From an uncultured Eubacteriales bacterium (GTDB taxonomy: Bacteria > Bacillota > Clostridia > Oscillospirales > Oscillospiraceae): DNA of 6,072 bases. Under the pieces are notes generated by a model. That model was not told the origin of the DNA, did not search any database, and saw only the letters and a program-made list of their open reading frames with translations. Positions within the stretch are counted from its first letter, which is position 1, and every line of letters begins with the position of its first letter. A program made the position numbers and the translations under genes. Below are positions 1-4,754 of this stretch, one piece after another. The stretch covers positions 1 through 6,072 of the forward strand of contig URPI01000130.1 in assembly GCA_900549705.1 (NCBI GenBank). The letters are read 5' to 3'.

Positions 1-87
1 ATTGCGAAAGGTACCGAAGGGGGCAATGATTCAGGCAACAGAAAATGGATTGGTTTGGTATCTCTAATACGACAGATTCCAGTTTAA
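1..87 (+). other. 3' tail of an unrecognised upstream gene (frame uncertain)
   Basis: Two plus-strand frames are open from the window edge. Frame 1 runs to TAA at 85-87 and frame 2 (ending ...NGLVWYL) to TAA at 65-67. I recognise neither as a family. The frame 1 stop lies just before the Shine-Dalgarno sequence of the next small gene, and the frame 2 stop is 36 bases before that gene's ATG, so either would fit an operon. Which frame is coding cannot be decided from so short a piece. Confidence 0.3.
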
Positions 88-322
88 CAAGGAGGTGCTT
101 TACATGAAAAAAAGTATATCAAGGATTATCGGTGTGATAATGCTGATTGTAGCTATTGTATTTATAATGTTTGCATTAAACCATCCAGAAAAGAGTTTCC
201 CTTGGAACAATATAATTACGTGGTTACTGTATGGTGTATATTTTCTTGTGGCAGTAGTGCTGCTTATTGCTCCTAAAATAAAGAAGTGAGAAATTCCAGT
301 TTGTCATACCGAGATTAACAAG
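76..322 (+). repeat. short direct repeat flanking the small membrane gene
   Basis: ATTCCAGTTT occurs at 76-85 and again at 293-302. In the first copy it runs straight into TTAACAAG (84-91). In the second, TTAACAAG recurs at 315-322 after a 12-base insert. The two copies bracket the 61-residue gene. The span listed covers both copies. They could mark a small duplication or excision; chance is not excluded. Confidence 0.35.
104..289 (+). CDS. small two-helix membrane protein, function unknown
   Basis: This is a 61-residue protein starting MKKSISRII. The ATG at 104 is chosen because a strong AAGGAGG (89-95) lies 8 bases before it; the alternative GTG at 95 overlaps that Shine-Dalgarno sequence and would add only three residues. 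A hydrophobic segment covers about residues 8-25 and a second about residues 38-56, joined by a polar loop containing HPEKSFPW. The protein ends in a basic tail (PKIKK), so both termini probably face the cytoplasm. There is no signal-peptidase motif or known domain that I recognise. It sits directly upstream of a terminator and a decayed mobilization region, so it is probably accessory cargo or a leftover of a larger membrane or sensor operon. I do not assign a function. The strong ribosome binding site and the membrane pattern make it a credible gene. Confidence 0.65.
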   Translation: MKKSISRIIGVIMLIVAIVFIMFALNHPEKSFPWNNIITWLLYGVYFLVAVVLLIAPKIKK

Positions 323-338
323 TAAATACGGAAAAATA

Positions 339-384
339 GACCGTTGACACACATCGTCATGTGAAAAAGTCGGCGGTCTTTTTT
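339..384 (+). terminator. intrinsic terminator or attenuator before the mobilization remnant
   Basis: GACCGTTGAC (339-348) pairs over all ten positions with GTCGGCGGTC (369-378), two of them as G-U pairs. Inside the loop a second stem CACAT (350-354)/ATGTG (359-363) closes a CGTC tetraloop. Six T (379-384) follow at once. It lies 50 bases after the membrane gene and 16 bases before the next Shine-Dalgarno sequence. It could end the upstream transcript or attenuate the mobilization gene. Confidence 0.75.
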
Positions 385-416
385 ATACCCATTTTCAAAA
401 AAGGAGGCCAATCACA

Positions 417-635
417 ATGACAACCCCAAAAAAACTTGAACAGCTCCGAGCCGAAAAGGAACGAGCCGAGACACAGTTTTTACAGGAACAGCACAAGCTG
501 GAGCGTCTGGAAAACAGAGAAAAGGAGTTGAAAGCCGATGGCACTATTTCATCTGAGCGTCACGCAGACGAAACGAAGCACAGGACAGTCCGCTATCGCT
601 TCTGCCGCCTATCGTTCCGGCGAAAAGCTGTATAG
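417..635 (+). pseudogene. truncated DUF3847-type mobilization accessory gene
   Basis: An AAGGAGG (401-407) lies 9 bases before the ATG at 417. Residues 1-40 are a highly charged predicted coiled coil (KKLEQLRAEKERAETQ..., HKLERLENREKEL), which I recognise as the start of the small DUF3847 proteins encoded just upstream of MobA/MobL relaxases in Firmicutes mobilizable elements. Those proteins are normally near 100 residues and continue past the coiled coil. Here, from residue 41 on, the DNA is the start of the relaxase gene read in the wrong frame, giving a basic, meaningless tail that stops at 633-635. The middle of the locus has therefore been deleted and the gene is a 5' stump. The family name rests on memory of the sequence pattern, not on a search. 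Confidence 0.7.
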
Positions 636-681
636 CGAGTATTACGGCGAATATGTGGTGTACTGCGAACGGGTGGAATAA
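538..681 (+). pseudogene. N-terminal fragment of a MobA/MobL-family relaxase
   Basis: Read from the ATG at 538, the frame gives 47 residues beginning MALFHLSVTQTKRS and continuing GQSAIASAAYRSGEKLYSEY, the hallmark N-terminus of MobA/MobL (MOBQ-type) relaxases, which nick oriT and lead plasmid or element DNA into a recipient cell. Similarity ends after about YYGEY; the rest (VVYCERVE) is unrelated and hits TAA at 679-681. Full relaxases are several hundred residues, so the active-site histidines and everything after them are gone. The fragment overlaps the out-of-frame tail of the DUF3847 stump. An AAGGAG at 522-527 stands 10 bases before the ATG, so a short peptide could still be made, but it cannot be a functional relaxase. 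Confidence 0.82.
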
Positions 682-698
682 AAATGTAGGCAGCATCA

Positions 699-727
699 TA
701 GACACAGAGCGGATTTTGTGGTACACT
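699..727 (+). promoter_or_regulatory. predicted sigma-A promoter of the Fic gene
   Basis: TAGACA (699-704) and TACACT (722-727) are separated by 17 bases, and the -10 element is preceded by TG (TGG-TACACT), an extended -10. A start near 734 would give a leader of about 22 bases carrying the ribosome binding site. The promoter lies just beyond the relaxase fragment. Confidence 0.5.
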
Positions 728-755
728 ACCTTCATCATTTGCAGGAGGGACAGCT

Positions 756-1835
756 ATGTGGGATACCATTCAGAAGCTGGAATATCGTGCCAGAGCCGGT
801 ATTGCGGATGCCGAAGAAGAACTGGGTCGTCGTCTGAATGACCGGGTACTGCTGCCCCTGAAGGGAATCCACGGCGAAGCACTCTACCTGACCGGCATCA
901 CAAAGCTTTCGGAAAAGGCACAGGAGCTGGAGCTGCTGTATCAGAAGCTCCCGGAGCGGCGCGGGGTGCAGGAGGTTCTTCTTCTGGATGCCTGGTCCTC
1001 TGCTACCATCGAGGGAGCAAGAACCACTGTGGCTCAGGTCAAAAAGAGCTTCGATCATCCCAGCACAAAGGATGACCAGATGGTTGTCAACACCATCGCC
1101 GGTGCCGATTACGCCTACCGGCAGGAAATCACACCGAAGAACATCCGCAGGCTCTGGGAGAAGATCGTAAAAGGGGTCTGCGAGAATGAGAATCAAGCGG
1201 GCAGCGTGTATCGCAGCGGCATGGTTTATGTGGGCTCCGCTGACCGGATTATCCACGCCCCGGCCCAGGCTCATCAGCTGCCCCAACTGATGGAGGATTG
1301 GTTCAAATTCCGTCAATCAAATTCTCCTGTGCTGCTCCTCAATTCCTTTGTGGCCCATTTCTATTTTGTGTACGTCCATCCCTTCTGTGACGGGAACGGC
1401 AGAACCGCCCGAATCTGCAATATGTCCCAGCTTTATCACGGTGGATATAAGAAGATGAAAAGTGTGCCGCTGTCCAATGCCATCAACAATCAACTCAGCG
1501 GGTACTATGGGAGCCTTTCTGATTCCGAAAGAATTCTGCTGGACGGCGGGGAACAATGGCTGGATCTTTCGCCCTTTGTATCCTATATGCTGGATGTTTT
1601 TGAGCGCAGCCTGATGGATGCTACCTTGTCCACAAACGTGCTGAGTGAGCAGGAGTCCAAGCTTTTGGAGCGGATGAACAAGGCAGGGCTGAACGCGGAA
1701 ATCACCGTGAAAAAAGCAGCGCAGATACTGAACCTGTCCGAAAGCGCTGCCCGGAATGTGCTGAATCGGTTGGTGGGCAAAGGGTACTTGACCGTGGACA
1801 CCTCCCGTCTTCCGTTTCTTTTCCAGCGAAAATAA
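756..1835 (+). CDS. Fic family protein adenylyltransferase (class II, with C-terminal winged helix)
   Basis: This is a 359-residue cytosolic enzyme predicted to transfer AMP from ATP to a hydroxyl side chain of a target protein. The ATG at 756 follows AGGAGGGA (743-750). The Fic core motif is complete: HPFCDGNGRTAR at residues 208-219, with catalytic His208, acidic Asp212 and the phosphate-binding GNGR. The N-terminal inhibitory helix motif (S/T)xxxE(G/N) is present as SATIEG (Ser82, Glu86, Gly87), which makes it a class II, self-inhibited Fic rather than a toxin needing a separate antitoxin. The flap before the active site contains YRSGMVYVG (152-160). Residues about 313-346 (ITVKKAAQILNLSESAARNVLNRLVGKGYL) form a winged helix-turn-helix, common in this subfamily and suggestive of DNA binding or autoregulation. 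Length fits single-chain Fic proteins of about 360-380 residues. It directly follows a broken relaxase and is probably cargo of that element; the target protein cannot be told from the sequence. Confidence 0.92.
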   Translation: MWDTIQKLEYRARAGIADAEEELGRRLNDRVLLPLKGIHGEALYLTGITKLSEKAQELELLYQKLPERRGVQEVLLLDAWSSATIEGARTTVAQVKKSFDHPSTKDDQMVVNTIAGADYAYRQEITPKNIRRLWEKIVKGVCENENQAGSVYRSGMVYVGSADRIIHAPAQAHQLPQLMEDWFKFRQSNSPVLLLNSFVAHFYFVYVHPFCDGNGRTARICNMSQLYHGGYKKMKSVPLSNAINNQLSGYYGSLSDSERILLDGGEQWLDLSPFVSYMLDVFERSLMDATLSTNVLSEQESKLLERMNKAGLNAEITVKKAAQILNLSESAARNVLNRLVGKGYLTVDTSRLPFLFQRK

Positions 1836-1864
1836 CATATCATCATTCTTCTATGAGCCAGATG

Positions 1865-1930
1865 TCATTGTGCATTTAGCAGCAACTGATTTAACTCGTA
1901 TAACGCTGTTTTATCTAAGTCAAAATGAAG
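1865..1930 (-). pseudogene. out-of-frame C-terminal piece of the Nudix gene
   Basis: Beyond the A8 run, in the neighbouring frame, the minus strand reads LHFDLDKTALYELNQLLLNAQ in two overlapping parts (LHFDLDKTAL, YELNQLLLNAQ) and stops at TGA 1865-1867. A helix of the form DxxKTALxELN is the usual end of this Nudix subgroup. It joins in frame to EAKKK if the run has nine A. This may be a real mutation, polymerase slippage that rescues part of the product, or a sequencing error. Confidence 0.65.
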
Positions 1931-2325
1931 TTTTTTTTCGCTTCCTGATATGTACACCATGAATAAGTGGTATGCTCGTCAGACAAGCGAATTTCACAGC
2001 TGTCAAGTTTAACGGAAAACGTAAATACTGGAATCACGTACCTTTTTCCCCAAGACTTTCTGGCTTTTTCTGAGAAATTATCTACTGAAACATAGCACAT
2101 AGACTCCAGTTTGTTGTAAGTGTGATCCGAGCTAATAGCTGCTTCCTCAAATGCCTCTCTCCTTGCAGCAGAAAGAGCGTCTTCTCCTGTTTCACCTCCT
2201 CCAGCAATAAACTGCCAAACTCCCATATCTGCCCTTTTAAAAATGCAAAACAGAGGATTCTCAGATTTTGAGATGTAGGGAATAACTAAAACATTGTATG
2301 GTGCCCGCATAACTTCAACCTCCAT
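1915..2325 (-). CDS. Nudix hydrolase, C-terminus lost by frameshift
   Basis: This is a 136-residue reading frame of the Nudix superfamily, whose members cleave nucleoside diphosphates linked to another moiety. The Nudix box runs from G-GGETG-E to the catalytic helix RREAFEEAAI; it fits GX5EX7REUXEEXGU except that the last Gly is Ala. The metal-binding REAFEE glutamates are intact. The segment FKRADMGVWQFIAGGGE is typical of MutT-like proteins. Two starts are possible: ATG at 2325, two bases after the stop of the aminotransferase remnant, with a weak GGAG; or ATG at 2310 (MRAPYNVLV), with a clear GGAGG 8 bases upstream. I favour 2310. The frame ends early with NFILT after a run of eight A (1931-1938, T on the plus strand); one more A would restore a family-like C-terminus and give about 153 residues. 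The gene is visibly AT-rich compared with the core genes to the right. Substrate unknown. Confidence 0.8.
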   Translation of the reverse strand: MEVEVMRAPYNVLVIPYISKSENPLFCIFKRADMGVWQFIAGGGETGEDALSAARREAFEEAAISSDHTYNKLESMCYVSVDNFSEKARKSWGKRYVIPVFTFSVKLDSCEIRLSDEHTTYSWCTYQEAKKNFILT

Positions 2326-2327
2326 TT

Positions 2328-2540
2328 CTAATCTCCATTTTGGAGCGAATATACAGTATCGATAAATTGTTGACTGATATATTTATTCTCTTTATTTGTC
2401 ATTGCCGGGTGTATTGGTAGACAAATAATTCTCTCTCCAATTCTCTCTGACTTTGGCAAATTTGAGATATCGCAATTTGTAGCAATAAAACTGTTCTTTA
2501 GGTATGTGGAAGGGGTTGCAATGATGCAGTTAATCTGCAA
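2328..2540 (-). pseudogene. C-terminal remnant of a DegT/DnrJ/EryC1-type aminotransferase
   Basis: About 70 residues remain, ending at TAG 2328-2330. The stretch LPKSERIGERIICLPIHPAMT matches in shape the C-terminus of PLP-dependent sugar aminotransferases, whose usual form is 'P.AE...ERI.SLP.YP.MT' followed by a helix of the type 'I..VI..V', here KYISQQFIDTVYSL. The large PLP domain with the catalytic lysine is missing. The only start is a TTG at 2538-2540 without a visible Shine-Dalgarno sequence, and the frame stays open back to about 2579 without recognisable similarity. The remnant cannot be enzymatically active. Family members act in nucleotide-sugar, surface-glycan or antibiotic-sugar synthesis. 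The Nudix gene begins two to seventeen bases downstream, so the two once formed an operon. The family call is from memory of the motif. Confidence 0.65.
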
Positions 2541-2570
2541 TAGGTATACCGCAAAGGGGGTCGGGACGAG

Positions 2571-2610
2571 ATTGTAATATTACAATGTTTATTACAATGC
2601 GTATTACAGA
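2571..2610. repeat. ATTACAAT repeat cluster with a perfect palindrome
   Basis: A perfect 16-bp palindrome ATTGTAATATTACAAT occupies 2571-2586. The half-site TATTACA then recurs at 2578, 2590 and 2602, exactly 12 bases apart, the third copy diverging after it. The block lies between the aminotransferase remnant and the tRNA terminator. It could be a repressor operator, an integrase arm-site cluster or an iteron-like relic; the sequence does not decide. Confidence 0.55.
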
Positions 2611-2690
2611 TTGATCGGGAAAGGGAGGGAAACACAAACGGATATTCTTGAACAGCTGTTTCTTTATTGCTGGATTTTGTTTATATATAA
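2611..2690. other. intergenic stretch without a recognisable gene
   Basis: There is no credible gene on either strand. A minus-strand open frame crosses it but runs through the tRNA terminator and lacks family features. The only pattern is TTTTGTT (2675-2681)/AACAAAA (2689-2695) around TATATAT, whose right arm is shared with the terminator. Confidence 0.5.
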
Positions 2691-2691
2691 C

Positions 2692-2723
2692 AAAAAAGTC
2701 GCCCAAAGCTGGACGACTTTTTT
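2692..2723 (-). terminator. intrinsic terminator of the tRNA operon
   Basis: On the minus strand AAAAAAGTCGTCC pairs with GGGCGACTTTTTT around the six-base loop AGCTTT, the stem having one T-G pair. The T-run closes the hairpin. It lies 7 bases after the CCA end of tRNA-Trp. The flanking A and T runs make it usable in both directions. Confidence 0.88.
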
Positions 2724-2730
2724 GTAAAAA

Positions 2731-2806
<76 letters not shown>

Positions 2807-2837
2807 ATATATGTAAAAGGCAAAAACCTTTATAAAC

Positions 2838-2914
2838 TGGTGGGCCTTCAGGGACTCGAACCCGGGACTATCCGGTTATGAGCCGGAGGCTCTGACCAAC
2901 TGAGCTAAAGGCCC
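2838..2914 (-). tRNA. tRNA with CAT anticodon, probably tRNA-Ile2 (alternatively elongator Met)
   Basis: This 77-base cloverleaf on the minus strand runs from GGGCCTTTAGCTCAG to AAGGCCCACCA, with CCA encoded. The anticodon loop CTCATAA carries CAT (plus-strand 2878-2880) on stem CCGG/CCGG. CAT tRNAs are Met or, after TilS turns C34 into lysidine, Ile reading AUA. The C4-G69 and C5-G68 pairs, the A discriminator and the close resemblance to the GG-CCTTTAG...GCTCATAACC pattern that I associate with Firmicutes Ile2 favour Ile2. It does not look like an initiator: the first pair is a normal G-C and the anticodon stem lacks the GGG/CCC run. Confidence 0.93.
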
Positions 2915-2948
2915 ATTGAATCGTGGGTTTCTCATCACCACGAGCCGT

Positions 2949-2977
2949 ATTATATCACCGGGGCGGGGGATTGTCAA
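2949..2977 (-). promoter_or_regulatory. consensus sigma-A promoter of the tRNA operon
   Basis: On the minus strand TTGACA (2972-2977) and TATAAT (2949-2954) are perfect consensus hexamers with a 17-base spacer. A start near 2942 leaves a leader of about 28 bases before the CAT tRNA. This is what a strong stable-RNA promoter should look like. Confidence 0.93.
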
Positions 2978-3014
2978 GCATGAATTTTACAAAAACTGAA
3001 AATAGGGGAGAGCA

Positions 3015-3035
3015 GCCGGGGGAGATGCCCCCGGC
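3015..3035 (-). terminator. G+C-rich hairpin ending the hprK operon
   Basis: GCCGGGGG and CCCCCGGC form a perfect 8-bp stem around a five-base loop, 6 bases after the S51 peptidase stop. On the minus strand T-rich DNA (ATTTTCAGTTTTTG) follows only after a gap of about 10 bases, so it is an imperfect intrinsic terminator, though well placed. It keeps read-through away from the tRNA promoter. Confidence 0.65.
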
Positions 3036-3041
3036 AATGGT

Positions 3042-3776
3042 TTACCGGAACTCGTCCATGTTCAGGCAGTCACCGGAGCGAGTGAGGGGCGTAAGCACCC
3101 CGTCCCGCAGGACGTACCCCTCGCCGAACAGCAGAAGCATTTCTTCGTTCTGGAAGAAATAGCTGCCGTCGGGCAGGGCGAAGAAGGTATTCCCCTGGCT
3201 GTCCGGGTAGGTGATGTCCTCAAAGAGCCGCAGACCGTCCAGAATGTCGTCCTTGCACTTTTGGTAGTGGGGCAGGACGTTTACATCCGTCAGCCCCAGG
3301 CCGGGGGCAAAGCGGACAAAATCAGGGTCAACGCCCTCGCCTTCCTCCTCTGGCTGAATATAAGCCATATCTGCCAGGTTCATGGAGCCGGCACTAATGC
3401 CCATGACGGTTCCCTGGAAATCCCGGAGGATTTCCCTCAGTCCGATTTGGCGGAAGAAGCTGTTTTGGGTTGGAACATGACCGCCGGCGAGTACCAGAAA
3501 ATCGCTGGACTGCACCAGCTCCGTCGCCCGGTCTGCGTTGGTTCCGTCCAGCACCTGAAAGGCACTGAAGGGCATCCCGGCCTGGCAGAAGGCAATGGCG
3601 GTGTCCATCCCGAAGGAACAGGTCAGGTCATGGCGCTCCGGGTCAGAGGCCACAAACAGCACCCGGGGGAAAGGCGGAAGTACCTCCCGCAGATTTTCTA
3701 CAAAGTGGTTTTCCGGGTTCAGAATTGCCCGGTCGGCCCCGTCCAGATAGGGGCTGCTGGTTACAAAAATATTCAT
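3042..3776 (-). CDS. S51-family peptidase, PepE/cyanophycinase-like
   Basis: This 244-residue cytosolic protein has a class I glutamine-amidotransferase-like fold. The nucleophile elbow GISAGS places the catalytic serine at Ser128; LAGGHVPTQ (97-104) matches the substrate-loop region before it, and NVLPHY supplies His170. These are the expected Ser and His of the S51 catalytic set (dipeptidase E cleaves Asp-X dipeptides; cyanophycinase cleaves beta-Asp-Arg). Length fits PepE-like proteins (about 230-250). No signal peptide is present, so it acts in the cytoplasm. The ATG at 3776 is set by AAGGAG, 8 bases upstream, which overlaps the stop codon of the pseudouridine synthase gene. It is the last gene of the hprK operon. 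The exact substrate is not inferable; a 'type 1 glutamine amidotransferase-like' protein is the cautious label. Confidence 0.85.
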   Translation of the reverse strand: MNIFVTSSPYLDGADRAILNPENHFVENLREVLPPFPRVLFVASDPERHDLTCSFGMDTAIAFCQAGMPFSAFQVLDGTNADRATELVQSSDFLVLAGGHVPTQNSFFRQIGLREILRDFQGTVMGISAGSMNLADMAYIQPEEEGEGVDPDFVRFAPGLGLTDVNVLPHYQKCKDDILDGLRLFEDITYPDSQGNTFFALPDGSYFFQNEEMLLLFGEGYVLRDGVLTPLTRSGDCLNMDEFR

Positions 3777-3788
3777 GAAAATTTCTCC

Positions 3789-4754
3789 TTATAACCGGTA
3801 TCCAGGGAAATACTCCGCTACAAAGTCCACCTGCTCTACCTGAAAGCTTTTGCCGTTCAGGTAATCCAAGCTCCCGGCATCGGTGGTGAAGTCAAAGCGC
3901 AGGCGGTAGGAATACAGTGCCTGATAATTGCGGTCGAAGCGTTTGTCTAACTTCCCGTATTTGCCATCTCCCAGCAGGGGATGCCCGGCGTGGGCAAACT
4001 GGGCGCGAATCTGATGGGTGCGGCCTGTAATCAGTTTGCATTCCACCAGGCTCAGGCCATTGGCGGAGGAGAGAATGCGGTAGTCCGTCTGGCAGCTTTT
4101 GGAGCCGGGCTGGGGCGTGTCGGTGACAAAGACACGGTTTTGTTTGGCATCCTTAAATAAGTATCCTTTCAGGCTGCCCTCCTTGGGCTTCGGCGTTCCC
4201 TCCACAATGGCCAGGTACCGCTTGTCCATCTCCCGGTCTTTGATTTTCTGGTTCATCACCCGCAGCGCCTCAGCGGTTTTGGCAGCAATGACGATGCCGC
4301 CGGTGTTCCGGTCGATGCGATTGCACAGGGCGGGGGTGAAGCTGTTCTCACTCCGGGGACTCCATTCGTGCTTCTGGTAGAGGTAGGCCTGGATGTGGTC
4401 AATGAGGGTTCTGCCGTATTCCGCGCCGTCGTGGGGGTGTACGGCCAGTCCCGGCCGCTTGTCCACCAGCAAAATCTGGTCGTCCTCATACACGATGTTC
4501 AGCTCAGGGGAGGCCACGGTGAGATAAGCGTTATCCTCCCTGGGCTTGTCGAAAAATTCGTCGTTGATATACAGTTGAAGCACATCACCCTCTTTCAGTC
4601 GGGTGTCCCGCTCGGCTCTGGCACCGTTGAGCTTGATGCGCTTGATGCGGATGTATTTCTGTGCCAGCGAGGCGGGGAGCAGGGGGACGGCTTTGGCAAG
4701 AAAACGATCCAGCCGCTGCCCGGCATCGTTATGTTGGATTGTCAATTCTTTCAT
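3789..4754 (-). CDS. RluA-family rRNA pseudouridine synthase
   Basis: This 321-residue enzyme would convert specific uridines, most likely in 23S rRNA, to pseudouridine. An N-terminal S4-type RNA-binding domain (about residues 12-65; RLDRFLAKAV, KYIRIKRIKLNG) precedes the catalytic domain. Motif I is DDQILLVDKRPGLAVHP (91-107). The catalytic aspartate is Asp148 in CNRIDRNTGG, a variant of the usual HRLDxxTSG. The later RTHQIRAQFAHAGHPLLGD block is the family's third motif. Length is typical. Its ATG directly abuts the hprK stop (TAA-ATG) with no strong Shine-Dalgarno sequence, so it probably depends on ribosomes finishing hprK. RluC or RluD specificity cannot be assigned from sequence, so no symbol is given. 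Confidence 0.93.
   Translation of the reverse strand: MKELTIQHNDAGQRLDRFLAKAVPLLPASLAQKYIRIKRIKLNGARAERDTRLKEGDVLQLYINDEFFDKPREDNAYLTVASPELNIVYEDDQILLVDKRPGLAVHPHDGAEYGRTLIDHIQAYLYQKHEWSPRSENSFTPALCNRIDRNTGGIVIAAKTAEALRVMNQKIKDREMDKRYLAIVEGTPKPKEGSLKGYLFKDAKQNRVFVTDTPQPGSKSCQTDYRILSSANGLSLVECKLITGRTHQIRAQFAHAGHPLLGDGKYGKLDKRFDRNYQALYSYRLRFDFTTDAGSLDYLNGKSFQVEQVDFVAEYFPGYRL

Noticed and set aside
344..389. TTGACA at 344-349 with TATACC at 384-389 as a promoter
   Set aside because: The gap is 34 bases, twice the usable spacing, and the TTGACA is part of the terminator stem.
735..1838. Long minus-strand open frames antisense to the Fic gene
   Set aside because: They mirror the codon pattern of the Fic gene, lack ribosome binding sites and show no family motif.
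2675..2695. TTTTGTT-TATATAT-AACAAAA inverted repeat
   Set aside because: It is low-complexity A/T DNA sharing an arm with the terminator; not enough to call an operator.
3261..3794. 177-residue plus-strand open frame opposite the peptidase gene
   Set aside because: It is antisense to a gene with clear S51 motifs and has no supported start.
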